DNA from: Streptomyces sp. JHA26
GTDB lineage: Bacteria; Actinomycetota; Actinomycetes; Streptomycetales; Streptomycetaceae
NCBI RefSeq assembly: GCF_002005565.1
Contig: NZ_BDJC01000005.1
Coordinates: 120,356-184,355, forward strand
DNA length: 64,000 nucleotides
Direction: 5' to 3'
How positions within the stretch are numbered: position 1 is the stretch's first letter; each line of letters begins with the position of its first letter. Of this stretch, positions 14,617-22,782 are shown piece by piece. Under the pieces are notes generated by a model. That model was given only the letters and a program-made list of their open reading frames with translations, searched no databases and was not told the DNA's origin. The position numbers and the translations under genes are program-made.

Positions 14617-14934
14617 ATGCGCAACGCCGACATCCGTCGCCTGGACCGCGCGATCCAGGCGACACAGAAGAAGCTCGAAGCGGTCCGCCGGGGCGAGTGG
14701 TGGCCGTTGAACGGCAGTGAGCGCCGGGCCATGGCCCGCTCGCTGGCCGTCGGCGGCTACAAGGTCGCCCGGGGCCGCAGCGCGGGCCGCGAGGAACAAC
14801 GCATGGACGCCACCGGCAACAGTGCCGAGATCCGGCTGAACGCGGAGCTGACCGCCCTGCACGGCGAGCGGCAGCGCCTCCTCACCGAGTCCGCCCGCGC
14901 CAAGGCCGCCAAGAAGTCGTCCGGCTGGTTCTGA
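14617..14934 (+). CDS. Small helical AICE protein
   Basis: The 105-residue protein starts at ATG 14617 with GAGGAG upstream, 31 bp after the methyltransferase. It is basic and mostly helical: MRNADIRRLDRAIQATQKKL, a WWPLNGSERRAMARSLAVGG segment, then a coiled-coil-like end (AELTALHGERQRLLTESARA). I do not recognise the family. It lies directly before traB in the transfer operon. Confidence 0.75.
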   Translation: MRNADIRRLDRAIQATQKKLEAVRRGEWWPLNGSERRAMARSLAVGGYKVARGRSAGREEQRMDATGNSAEIRLNAELTALHGERQRLLTESARAKAAKKSSGWF

Positions 14935-15039
14935 CCAGCCGTTTCCGTACCGGGGTGGCCGCTCTTTCCACGGACCCGGCCACCCCGGCTCACTCCCTTA
15001 CTCCCGCCCCCGTTGGGGGCAGTCAGGAGCAGTTCCAGC

Positions 15040-17160
15040 ATGTCTGAGAACGTCGTTCACCTCCACAAGCCCACCGACCCGCCGACCGGCGACACGGCGC
15101 CGACGGTGCTCACGGTCGTGCCCGACGCGCCCCCGGCGCGGCCCGTGCCGCTGTGGGTCCGCTCCGGCCGCGTCGTGAAGTCGGCCGTCACGCACGAGAC
15201 GACCCGGGCAACGGTCCGCGCGGCGGCCCGGCACGGTCTCTACACCTTCAACGGGGGCCGGATCGTGGCCCGCCGGGCGTGGGACGGCCGCACCGGGTCC
15301 CGGTACGAGCGGATGATCCGGGCGGCGGAAGCTGCGGGGAACCTCGAAGCGGCCGAGGAGTGGGAGGAGCGGTTGCAGCGCTTCCGCGCAGCCCGCCACC
15401 ACCGCCGCATGGACCTGCTGCACTCCCCGGTCGAGGCCGCCAAGGGAGTGGCCGTCGGCGCCGGGATGAGCATCGGTGTCCTGGTCGCCCTCGGCGTCGT
15501 CATGGCCCTCAACACCGGCCACGTCGGCGACGTCATCACGCCGCTGTCGGCGACCATCGACTTCATCGCGCTGCTGATGCGGATCGTGCAGGTTGTGTGG
15601 GGTCCGGCGCTCACGATCGGCCCCTTCCTGGCCCTGCTCGCCCTGTGGTCGGTGGGCCGCAAGCAGCACGCCGCTCCCGCCTGGGCCCTCCCAGCGAACG
15701 TCCGCAACACCGAAGGGGAGCCGATCACCCCGTCCATCGTGGTCAAGGCCCTGCGCGACCTCGGAGTCCCGGCCCTGGCGCGTGCCATCAAGGAGATGGG
15801 CGACGCCGGCGCCTCGATGCTCGGACCGATCCGGATTGCCGGATGCGGTGTCGAGGTCGACGTGACCCTTCCCTCCGGGGTGGCCACGAACGAGGTGCAG
15901 GCCAAGCGGCGCAAGCTCGCGGAGAACCTGACCCGGCACGAACACGAGGTGTTCATCACCATCCCCCAGGCGGCCCGCACGGTGCGGCTGTGGGTCGCCG
16001 ACTCCGGCGCGCTGGACGAGCCGATCGGCCCGTCCCCGCTGGTCACCGACGACACGATGACCGCCGACTACACCAAGGGCAAGGCCCCGTGGGGCCAGGA
16101 CCTGCGCGGCGACGCCGCCGCCCTGTCCCTCTACCAGCGCCACCTGCTCATCACGGGTCTGTCGAACCAGGGCAAGACCGTGGCTCTGCGCTCCCTGGCC
16201 CTGTGGCTGTCCCTGGACAAGTCCGTGCAGTTCCTCATGGGCGACCTCAAGGGCGCGGGCGACTGGAACATGTTCGACGGCCTCGCCACAACCCTGATCC
16301 AGGGTCCGACGGATGAGCACGTCATCCAGGTGACCGAGATGGTGGAAGGCGCGGTCGACGAGATGAACCGGCGTCTCCAGGCGCCGCCCGGCACGGTGTT
16401 CCCGCCGCTGATCGTGCTGGTCGACGAAGCACAGGTCGCGTTCATGTGCCCCGCCAAGGGCACCGGCAAGGACAAGCGACCCTACGGCGGGGCCAAGGCC
16501 GATTCCCGGTACTTCATGGCCGTGCGCAAGATTCACAACCAGGGCCGGGCCGTGAACGTGCTGATGTGGCAGGGCACGCAGGACCCGACCAACGAGAACC
16601 TCCCCAAGCTCGTGCGCGAGGGTGCCCACACCCGCGCCTCCCTCGCCCTCGGCACGGAGTCCCAGGCCCGCATGGCCCTCGGGGACAAGGCCGTTGATGG
16701 CGGGGCGGCGCCGAACCTGCTGCGTCCGGGCCTGGACCGGGGAACCCTGGTCGTCGCCTCCGACGGCATCACCATCCCGGCGGGACAGTCGTCTATCACG
16801 GTCCGCACGCACTACATCGACGACGACGCCGCCAAGGCCATCACCGACCGGGCCAAGGCCCTGCGCGACGGCGTCACCACCCTGCACGCCATCGACCGGA
16901 GCGCAGAGCACGACCCGCTCGCCGACATCGCCGCCGTCGTCGGCGATGCTCCGCGGGTGCGGACCAAGGACGTGCTGGCGCGGCTCGCCGCGCGCAACGG
17001 CGACGCGTACGGCGACTGGTCGTTCCTCGACCTCAAGCGCGTCCTCGACGACGCCGACGCCGGGCCGTACAAGTCCGACGGCGTGATGGTCGTCTCCCGT
17101 GACCGGGTGGCGCGCGCCCTCGCCAACCGCGACGGGGAAGGTTCCGCTTCCGCCGAGTGA
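15040..17160 (+). CDS. TraB-type FtsK/SpoIIIE DNA translocase
   Basis: The 706-residue protein starts at ATG 15040 behind CAGGAGC. Two membrane segments (about 138-158 and 172-205) precede the motor. Walker A is GLSNQGKT (373-380) and Walker B LIVLVDEAQ (457-465), with the FtsK-type GDLKGAGDW between them. The last 80 residues (RTKDVLARLAARNGDAYGDW ...) fit a winged-helix domain that reads the transfer-origin repeats. TraB moves unprocessed double-stranded plasmid DNA between hyphae and is the only protein essential for Streptomyces conjugation. The repeat cluster right after its stop is the likely clt target. The length and membrane layout exclude the chromosomal FtsK. Confidence 0.93.
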   Translation: MSENVVHLHKPTDPPTGDTAPTVLTVVPDAPPARPVPLWVRSGRVVKSAVTHETTRATVRAAARHGLYTFNGGRIVARRAWDGRTGSRYERMIRAAEAAGNLEAAEEWEERLQRFRAARHHRRMDLLHSPVEAAKGVAVGAGMSIGVLVALGVVMALNTGHVGDVITPLSATIDFIALLMRIVQVVWGPALTIGPFLALLALWSVGRKQHAAPAWALPANVRNTEGEPITPSIVVKALRDLGVPALARAIKEMGDAGASMLGPIRIAGCGVEVDVTLPSGVATNEVQAKRRKLAENLTRHEHEVFITIPQAARTVRLWVADSGALDEPIGPSPLVTDDTMTADYTKGKAPWGQDLRGDAAALSLYQRHLLITGLSNQGKTVALRSLALWLSLDKSVQFLMGDLKGAGDWNMFDGLATTLIQGPTDEHVIQVTEMVEGAVDEMNRRLQAPPGTVFPPLIVLVDEAQVAFMCPAKGTGKDKRPYGGAKADSRYFMAVRKIHNQGRAVNVLMWQGTQDPTNENLPKLVREGAHTRASLALGTESQARMALGDKAVDGGAAPNLLRPGLDRGTLVVASDGITIPAGQSSITVRTHYIDDDAAKAITDRAKALRDGVTTLHAIDRSAEHDPLADIAAVVGDAPRVRTKDVLARLAARNGDAYGDWSFLDLKRVLDDADAGPYKSDGVMVVSRDRVARALANRDGEGSASAE

Positions 17161-17163
17161 CGG

Positions 17164-17343
17164 CAGGGAGCGAACGACCAGCGGGGCAGGGAGGCAGGGA
17201 GAACTCCCTGACCGCCTCCCTGCCCCGCCTCCCTGGCTCTGACCTGCGCGAATGATCGTTCAGGGAGCCAGGGAGGCGTGCAGGTCAGACCCTCGAAACA
17301 CCCCTCTGCAGAGCACTCCGAAGGGGGTGTCTCTGCCTCCCTG
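17164..17343. promoter_or_regulatory. Candidate clt (cis-acting locus of transfer) with nine CAGGGAG repeats
   Basis: Between traB and the next gene CAGGGAG occurs at 17164, 17187, 17195, 17261 and 17269, and its complement CTCCCTG at 17204, 17216, 17229 and 17337. Several copies pair into nested inverted repeats (for example GGGGCAGGGAGGC with GCCTCCCTGCCCC). TraB proteins recognise short repeated 8-bp sites in clt, so position and density fit that role. Confidence 0.65.
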
Positions 17344-17367
17344 GCCATCGACCGGAAGGGATTCCGC

Positions 17368-17832
17368 ATGTACCCCGAACAGGCTCCACACGTGCCCGCA
17401 CAGCGGGCCGTGGAAGTCCACCAGCCCACCCCGCTCCCGCCGGCCGTGCCAGTGACGGCGCCGGTCATTCCGGGGCAGCCGAACGCCGTTCCGGCGGTGG
17501 CGAGCATCATCCTGCCGGACGGCCGCGTCGTCACCGGCTACGCCATCAACCCCGCCCACCCCGAGCCGGCCGCCGCCAAACCGGCCGTCTCGCGGACGGC
17601 GGTGAACGTCGCCCTGGGAGGCGTCGGGTTCCTCGCGCTGTGCGGCGGGCTGCTCCTACTCACCTCGTTCATCGCCGCACTCACCGCGTTCATCACCCAG
17701 CTCATCATCCTGGCCGCCGTGATCTTCGGCGGATGGATCGCCGTGCAGCTCTTCAGCACGCGCGGCCACCAAAGCGGCACCACCGTGAACATCCGCAAGG
17801 CCGTGATCAAGCGCAACCACTTCCACGGCTAG
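17368..17832 (+). CDS. Small Spd-like membrane protein
   Basis: The 154-residue protein starts at ATG 17368, 8 bp after GGAAGGG. A Pro-rich N-terminal half (HQPTPLPPAVPVTAPVIPGQ) is followed by two adjacent hydrophobic segments (VALGGVGFLALCGGLLLLTS and FITQLIILAAVIFGGWIAVQ) and a short basic tail, NIRKAVIKRNHFHG. Proteins of this shape follow traB in many Streptomyces elements and belong to the spread (Spd) group. A 12-bp terminator hairpin follows, closing the transfer operon. Confidence 0.75.
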   Translation: MYPEQAPHVPAQRAVEVHQPTPLPPAVPVTAPVIPGQPNAVPAVASIILPDGRVVTGYAINPAHPEPAAAKPAVSRTAVNVALGGVGFLALCGGLLLLTSFIAALTAFITQLIILAAVIFGGWIAVQLFSTRGHQSGTTVNIRKAVIKRNHFHG

Positions 17833-17839
17833 CTACGCC

Positions 17840-17882
17840 AAGGGCGGCCCCCACCTTCCGCCAAGAACGCGGGGCCGCCCTT
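17840..17882 (+). terminator. Terminator of the transfer operon
   Basis: AAGGGCGGCCCC and GGGGCCGCCCTT form a perfect 12-bp stem, 8 bp after the Spd-like stop codon, with a 19-nt loop. Confidence 0.7.
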
Positions 17883-17919
17883 GCTCGCCAGAACCCGTCA
17901 AGGACTGGAGACACCCAGC

Positions 17920-18771
17920 ATGACGCAACCCACGCTCTACCCGCAGCACACGGCACTGAGTCTCGCAGCGTCCGGCGTGCCCGTGCTGCCCCTGCGCCGG
18001 GGCAAGGTCCCGTTCGGCAACTGCACGGCGTGCGCCGACAACGCGTGCGGCGGACGGCCGAACATGAAGACCCCGGGCCCGTGCCGGTGCCCGGCCCCGT
18101 GCCACGGGTGGGCCGCCGCCACCACCGACCCCGCGGTCATCGTCTCCCTTGAGTGGGCGGCAGCATGGCGGCAGGCGGTGTGCGTCGCCTACCACCCCGG
18201 CGGCGCCGGACTGACCGTCGTCGACCTCGACGACGCCGACGCCATCGCCTGGGCCCGCACCGCCCTGCCCGCCACCCGGACCGTGCCGACGACCCGCGGT
18301 GAACACTGGGTCTACCGGGGCGCCATGACCTCACACAACGGGGTCCGGCCCGGCGTGGACATCAAGTCCACCATGGCCTACGCCCGTTGGCTCGGACCGG
18401 GCACCGGCGCCATCGCCGCTCTCCCGGACGCTGTCCGCGCCTTGGCAGTAAAGGAGCCGTCCCCCGCCCCCAGGGCGTCACAGACGCTCCCAGGGCCTCT
18501 GAGGGGCGGACGGGGGGAATGCCCCCATCGCACGCCCGTCTTCCTGGAACGGGGCGTCGCCATGGCGGAGCAGCGCATCACGGAGGCGTCCAGCGCGGTG
18601 CACGCCACCGTGTACCGGACGTTCCTCGCGGTGCTGTCCATGCACGGCCGGTGCGGCTGCCTCACCGACACCCACGTCGCCCGGCTGTTCACCGCCGCGC
18701 AGAGCAAGGGCGAGACGGCCCGGCACTGCACGGACGCGTGGACCAACGCCCGCACCACGTTGGGACTGTGA
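17920..18771 (+). CDS. Bifunctional DNA primase/polymerase (AEP family)
   Basis: The 283-residue protein starts at ATG 17920. It is an archaeo-eukaryotic primase-polymerase: PVLPLRRGKVPF near the start, the catalytic acidic motif LTVVDLDDADA (98-108) and the nucleotide-binding TTRGEHWVYRG (124-134). A Cys-rich insert near the N-terminus (C35, C38, C43, C55, C57, C61) is a probable zinc site. A helical C-terminal domain follows. With the helicase one base downstream it makes the replication module that replaces RepSA in this class of AICE. Priming or extension at the element's origin is inferred. Confidence 0.85.
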   Translation: MTQPTLYPQHTALSLAASGVPVLPLRRGKVPFGNCTACADNACGGRPNMKTPGPCRCPAPCHGWAAATTDPAVIVSLEWAAAWRQAVCVAYHPGGAGLTVVDLDDADAIAWARTALPATRTVPTTRGEHWVYRGAMTSHNGVRPGVDIKSTMAYARWLGPGTGAIAALPDAVRALAVKEPSPAPRASQTLPGPLRGGRGECPHRTPVFLERGVAMAEQRITEASSAVHATVYRTFLAVLSMHGRCGCLTDTHVARLFTAAQSKGETARHCTDAWTNARTTLGL

Positions 18772-18772
18772 C

Positions 18773-20245
18773 ATGTCCGAGGACGAGAAGACTCCCGCAC
18801 GCGAGATCATCACCGACTACGCCCAATCCAACTTCCGGTACTTCCGCACCGCCGACGGCACCGTCTACGCGCAGCGCAATGGCCACCCCGTGGCCCGCCC
18901 GATCCGCTCCCAGGGCACCACCGGAAGCCACCGCCAGGAACTCATGGTCGGCCTCTTCCGCGATGGGCACGGCGTCTTCAACGGCACCGCCCTCAAAGAG
19001 GCTCTCGACCTGATCGAGGCCCTTGCCCTGACCGAGGACGTACAGCCCGTGCACATCCGTGTTGCCCCGGGATTCGACGGCGCGACGTGGCTCGACCTGG
19101 GACGGGCCGACGGGCAGTCGGTCCGTATTCACCCCACCGGGTGGGACATCGCCGTGCCGGACCCGCGTGAGGTGTGCTGGCGGCGCACGCAGCTCACGGG
19201 GGAATTGCCGCTGCCGGTCAAGGACACCGACGGCAAGGGCATCGATCTCCTGCTGAGGCTGTGCAACTTCGCCAACGCCGAGACGGAGTGCCTGGCCATC
19301 GCGTGGCTGATCGGCTGTCTCGGGCCATCCGTGCCCGTCCCGGCCCCGTTCCTCACCGGACCGCAGGGCGCCGGCAAGTCCACCGGCGGCCGCATGCTCA
19401 TCCGGATCATCGAGGGCATGACCGGAGACCTGCGCCGGGCCCCCAAGGATGAAGAGAACCTGATCGCGGCCGTGGCCGCCGGATGGGTCACCGCCTTGGA
19501 CAACCTCTCCCACATGACCCCGGACCTCTCGGACGCCATGTGCTGCATCGTCACCGGCGCCGAGAACGTCAAGCGCGCGCTCTTCACCGACGGCGACGTG
19601 TTCCGCGCCCGCTACCGCCGCCCCCTGCTCCTGACCGGCATCGACGTAGGGGTCATCCGGCCCGACCTCGCCGAACGCCTCCTGCCGCTCCGCCTGGAAC
19701 GGCCAAAGGTCCGGCGCACGGAGGATGAGCTGTGGACGGAGTACGCGGAAGTGCTGCCCGTGGTCCTCGGGTCGCTCCTGGACCTGACCGTGAAGGTTCG
19801 GGCGGCTGAGGCGGAGACCCCGACCGATCTGCGGATGGCCGACTTCGCGCACCTGTGCGCGCAGCTCGACACCGCGACCGGTCTCGGGGCGCTGGCCGCG
19901 TACCGGGCCAGCCTGGACGACCTGAACGACGACGTGATCGAGGGCGACCTGTTGGCACAGACCGTCCTCCGCCATACCGCCGACCTCGAACCGGGCGCAC
20001 AGCAGCGGATGACCTCCACGGAGTGGCTGCACTGCCTCAGCCAGCTCTACACCGGCGAGGACTTCCGCCCCCTGCCCAAAGGGTGGCCGACCACCGGCAA
20101 AGTCCTCTCCGACCGTCTCAAGCGTCTCCAGCCCACCCTGGCCGCCCGGGGCGTCTTCATCGACTCGGGCCGCACCAGGGAAGGCCGTTACATCGAGATG
20201 ACCCACTCGCCGGTCACGGCCCCGCACGAACAGCAGGCGTTCTGA
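18773..20245 (+). CDS. Replication helicase/ATPase (plasmid primase-helicase type)
   Basis: The 490-residue protein begins one base after the primase-polymerase stop. Walker A is GPQGAGKST (196-204), the Walker B-like segment is GWVTALDNLSHM (about 236-247), and RARYRRPLLLTGIDVGV is the sensor/arginine region. This fits a superfamily 3-like or DUF927/P4-type helicase that works with a primase. The C-terminal 100 residues look like a winged helix (EWLHCLSQLYTGEDFRPLPK) and may bind the origin. The iteron cluster 180 bp downstream is the likely target. Confidence 0.85.
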   Translation: MSEDEKTPAREIITDYAQSNFRYFRTADGTVYAQRNGHPVARPIRSQGTTGSHRQELMVGLFRDGHGVFNGTALKEALDLIEALALTEDVQPVHIRVAPGFDGATWLDLGRADGQSVRIHPTGWDIAVPDPREVCWRRTQLTGELPLPVKDTDGKGIDLLLRLCNFANAETECLAIAWLIGCLGPSVPVPAPFLTGPQGAGKSTGGRMLIRIIEGMTGDLRRAPKDEENLIAAVAAGWVTALDNLSHMTPDLSDAMCCIVTGAENVKRALFTDGDVFRARYRRPLLLTGIDVGVIRPDLAERLLPLRLERPKVRRTEDELWTEYAEVLPVVLGSLLDLTVKVRAAEAETPTDLRMADFAHLCAQLDTATGLGALAAYRASLDDLNDDVIEGDLLAQTVLRHTADLEPGAQQRMTSTEWLHCLSQLYTGEDFRPLPKGWPTTGKVLSDRLKRLQPTLAARGVFIDSGRTREGRYIEMTHSPVTAPHEQQAF

Positions 20246-20265
20246 CCGCACTGCACGACCGCACA

Positions 20266-20305
20266 AGCAAGAGGAGCACCACCGCCCCGGCGTGCTCCTC
20301 TTGCT
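20266..20305 (+). terminator. Terminator after the replication genes
   Basis: AGCAAGAGGAGCAC and GTGCTCCTCTTGCT form a perfect 14-bp stem with a 12-nt loop, 20 bp after the helicase stop. Confidence 0.75.
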
Positions 20306-20423
20306 GTTCGGCGGCAGCGCCGCCCTGCACTGGACGTGCCGCGAAGCGGCTCCCTCTTCAAGCCCTGAGCCGCACCGCACAACCACAGACACCCCCCTCC
20401 TTTTTCCTAAGTGGGGGGACGCT

Positions 20424-20629
20424 GCGTCACAGCGTCACACGATCATGAAATCTGTCTCGCGACCTGCCTATTCGGGCGTGACGCAGACGGCCTCTCTCTG
20501 CGTCACGCCGCGTCACCTGCGTCACGCGTGACGAACAGCCTGTGTCACAGGTGACGCACTCCCGGCGTCCTGCGTCACCCGAAAACCGCAGCTCAGACGG
20601 CATGAGTGACGCACGTGACGTGGTGACGC
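20424..20629. repeat. GTGACGC/GCGTCAC iteron cluster, candidate replication origin
   Basis: About twelve copies of GTGACG or its complement occur in 206 bp, at 20424, 20432, 20478, 20500, 20510, 20519, 20528, 20551, 20572, 20606, 20615 and 20623, in both orientations. The stretch lies between the replication helicase and the excisionase and has no gene. Binding sites for the replication proteins or for excisionase are both possible; an origin is favoured. Confidence 0.65.
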
Positions 20630-20688
20630 AGAAATCCGCACCTAGGACACACACGCCCCAAGGCCAGCCGACCCGAGGAGTAGCAACG

Positions 20689-20877
20689 ATGGCCCGCCCC
20701 CAGATGCTCAAGCTCCCTGAAGTCCTCACCGAGATCGGCATGAGCCGCGCCGCCTTCTACCGCATGCGCGCCCGTGGGCAGGCGCCGCGCCTCGTGAAGC
20801 TGCCCAACGGTCACCTGCGGGTCCGTCGCACCGACCTGGACGACTGGCTCAGCCGCCTGGACTCCCCCGCCTACTGA
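20689..20877 (+). CDS. xis: Excisionase (MerR-like helix-turn-helix)
   Basis: The 62-residue protein starts at ATG 20689, 8 bp after GAGGAG. It is one small winged helix: MLKLPEVLTEIGMSRAAFYR, then GQAPRLVKLPNGHLRVRRTD and LDDWLSRL. This is the usual form of the directionality factor placed just before the AICE integrase. A GC-rich hairpin separates it from int by 69 bp. Confidence 0.88.
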   Translation: MARPQMLKLPEVLTEIGMSRAAFYRMRARGQAPRLVKLPNGHLRVRRTDLDDWLSRLDSPAY

Positions 20878-20903
20878 TCGCACCGACTGACCAACCCACC
20901 CAC

Positions 20904-20927
20904 GGGGCCCGGCTCATGCCGGGCCCC
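20904..20927 (+). terminator. Hairpin between xis and int
   Basis: GGGGCCCGGC-TCAT-GCCGGGCCCC is a perfect 10-bp stem with a 4-nt loop, 20 bp before the integrase start. It may attenuate transcription into int or hold the int ribosome site at a distance. Confidence 0.55.
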
Positions 20928-20946
20928 GGTCGCAGGAAGGCCCCCG

Positions 20947-22314
20947 ATGGGGAAGACGTACGACGTTCGTATTTGGTCCGTCCGTCAGCGGAAGGACCGT
21001 GGCCAGAGCTCCGCAGAGCTGCGCTGGAAGACGGGCGAGACTCCGCACTCTCAGACCTTCCGGACCAAGACGCTGGCAGAGGGCCGCCGCGCCGAGCTGC
21101 TGCGGGCGGCTCACGCTGGCGAGCCGTTCGACGAGTCCACCGGGGTGCCGGTCTCCGAGCTGCGGAAGCGCAACGACGTGAGTTGGTATCAGCACGCCCG
21201 CGAGTACATCGAGATGAAGTGGCAGCACTCCCCCGGTTCGACGCGCCGGACGCTCGCGGAAGCCATGGCCACGGTGACGCCGGCGCTTGTCACGAACACC
21301 AAGGGAATGGCCGACGCCACGACTGTGCGGACGGCTCTCTATAGCTGGGCGTTCAACATGAGCCGCCGTGACCAGGAACTCCCGGACGATGTGGCCGCCG
21401 TGCTGGCGTGGTTCGAGCGGAAGTCGCTGCCCACCTCCGCGCTGGCCGACCGGATGCACGTGCGCGCGGCTCTGGACGCCCTGACCAAGAAGCTGGACGG
21501 TGCCACGGCGTCCGCGTCGACCATCCGGCGGAAGCGGGCCATCTTCCACAACGCACTCGGCTACGCCGTCGACGCCGGCCGTCTGACGGACAACCCCCTG
21601 CCTCAGGTGCAGTGGAAAGCTCCGGAGCAGGTAGCCGAAGAACTGGACCCCGCCTCAGTGCCAGACCCCCGGCAGGCTCTCGCGCTGCTCGATGCCGTGC
21701 GCACGCAGAGCCCCCGCGGGCGGCGCCTGGTCGCGTTCTTCGGCTGCATGTACTACGCGGCGGCACGGCCGGCGGAAGTCATCGGCCTCCGTCGCCAGGA
21801 CTGCGACCTGCCACGGCGAGGATGGGGCACTCTGCAACTCCGAGAGACCCGCCCGCGCTCGGGGTCGGCCTGGACGGACAGCGGTGAGGCACACGACCGG
21901 CGAGGGCTCAAGCACCGGCCCCGGAAGGCAGTCCGCACGGTGCCGATCCCGCCCGATCTCGTGAGCCTGCTCCGGTGGCACGTCACTGCGTACGGCGTCG
22001 CCCCAGACGGGCGGCTGTTCCGGACGCAGCGCGGCGGGCTCATCCAGGACACCGGATACGGCGAGGTATGGGCGGAAGCCCGCGCGCGTGCTCTCACGCC
22101 CGCTCAGTGCGCGTCGCCGCTCGCCAAGCGTCCATATGATCTTCGCCACGCGGCCGTTTCCACCTGGCTCAGTTCGGGAGTGGAGCCGCAGGAAGTAGCC
22201 GCGCGCGCCGGCCACAGTGTGGCCGTGCTGTTCCGGGTGTACGCGAAGTGCCTGGACGGCGGTGCAGCCACAGCGAACGCCCGGATCGAGCGGGCACTGA
22301 GGAGCGGCAACTAG
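20947..22314 (+). CDS. int: Tyrosine recombinase / site-specific integrase
   Basis: The 455-residue integrase starts at ATG 20947 behind GGAAGG. The N-terminal arm-binding and core-binding regions (residues 1-230) contain ARTQ-like and SAM-like helices (STIRRKRAIFHNALGYAVDA). The catalytic domain shows Arg274 in AARPAEVIGL, Arg400 in RPYDLRHAA (Tyr replaces the common His of HxxR), His423 in ARAGHS and the nucleophile Tyr432 in FRVYAKCL. It ends 105 bp from attR, the normal position. It inserts the element into the 3' half of tRNA-Tyr. Confidence 0.95.
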   Translation: MGKTYDVRIWSVRQRKDRGQSSAELRWKTGETPHSQTFRTKTLAEGRRAELLRAAHAGEPFDESTGVPVSELRKRNDVSWYQHAREYIEMKWQHSPGSTRRTLAEAMATVTPALVTNTKGMADATTVRTALYSWAFNMSRRDQELPDDVAAVLAWFERKSLPTSALADRMHVRAALDALTKKLDGATASASTIRRKRAIFHNALGYAVDAGRLTDNPLPQVQWKAPEQVAEELDPASVPDPRQALALLDAVRTQSPRGRRLVAFFGCMYYAAARPAEVIGLRRQDCDLPRRGWGTLQLRETRPRSGSAWTDSGEAHDRRGLKHRPRKAVRTVPIPPDLVSLLRWHVTAYGVAPDGRLFRTQRGGLIQDTGYGEVWAEARARALTPAQCASPLAKRPYDLRHAAVSTWLSSGVEPQEVAARAGHSVAVLFRVYAKCLDGGAATANARIERALRSGN

Positions 22315-22325
22315 GGGGCCGACAC

Positions 22326-22346
22326 TGCCCCACGCCTGCCCCACAC
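22326..22346. repeat. Right integrase arm-type repeat candidate
   Basis: This tandem pair of TGCCCCAC-type units matches 7219-7239 at 20 of 21 positions and lies 73 bp inside the element from attR. Confidence 0.5.
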
Positions 22347-22419
22347 GGACTGGTCAGCACCCGAATCAGGGTGAGACACACTGGGAAAAAGTACCCATAA
22401 CGATCAGGTCAGGCCCGTC

Positions 22420-22531
22420 AACGACGAAAGGGTCTGTGACCAGCATTGCTGCTGGTCACAGACCCTTTCGGTCGTGTGGCGGCGCCAGGATTCGAACCTG
22501 GGAAGGCTGAGCCGGCAGATTTACAGTCTGC
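22420..22531. repeat. attR: right 112-bp attachment repeat
   Basis: It matches 7061-7172 with one difference. Here the repeat joins chromosomal DNA that supplies the 5' part of tRNA-Tyr, so the intact tRNA is at this end. Confidence 0.95.
22427..22468 (-). terminator. tRNA-Tyr terminator carried inside the attachment repeat
   Basis: AAAGGGTCTGTGACCAGCA and its exact complement form a 19-bp stem with a TTGC loop, directly downstream of tRNA-Tyr on the minus strand. The A-run on the plus strand becomes a short U-run in the transcript. The left copy (7068-7109) has one mispair. Confidence 0.85.
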
Positions 22532-22558
22532 TCCCTTTGGCCGCTCGGGCACACCGCC
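22477..22558 (-). tRNA. tRNA-Tyr (GTA)
   Basis: The 82-nt minus-strand cloverleaf has acceptor stem GGCGGTG/CGCCGCC, anticodon stem GCAGA/TCTGC around CTGTAAA (anticodon GTA), a long variable arm as expected for tRNA-Tyr, and T loop TTCGAAT. No CCA is encoded. The 3' 55 nt are supplied by the integrated element. Confidence 0.97.
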
Positions 22559-22782
22559 GGGGTTCGTTGCTCTTCGCACCGTCTTGCGGCGGTGCTCCGT
22601 GGCAACGACGTAAACAATACCCGATAGGGAGGGGTGCTTCGCCACCCGATTGATCTCCACCCCGGACGCGGGGGGTGGCTAGGCTTGTCCGGATGCGGCC
22701 GAGAACCCCTGCCGGGCTCGGCGGCCGCCCACGTATGCCGGTACGGACCCGACACGCACCCAGATGCAAGGAGCCACAGGAC

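Larger units (their letters stand above)
7061..22531 (+). mobile_element. Complete AICE (SLP1/pSAM2-type) integrated in tRNA-Tyr
   Basis: The element is bounded by 112-bp near-identical direct repeats that contain the 3' half of tRNA-Tyr. It carries integrase and excisionase at the right end, a primase-polymerase and helicase pair for replication, TraB for conjugal double-stranded DNA transfer, Spd-like membrane proteins, a GntR-type regulator and cargo genes. That is the full gene set of an actinomycete integrative and conjugative element. SLP1 of S. coelicolor is known to use a tRNA-Tyr gene, and the flanking gene order here fits the same chromosomal site. All key genes are full length, so the element is probably active. 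Confidence 0.95.

Noticed and set aside
15040..17160. Chromosomal FtsK/SpoIIIE cell-division translocase
   Set aside because: Size, two-helix membrane anchor, position in an element transfer operon and the adjacent repeats all point to TraB.
20424..20629. CRISPR array at the repeated GTGACG region
   Set aside because: Repeats are only 6-7 bp, occur in both orientations and have irregular spacing; no cas genes are present.
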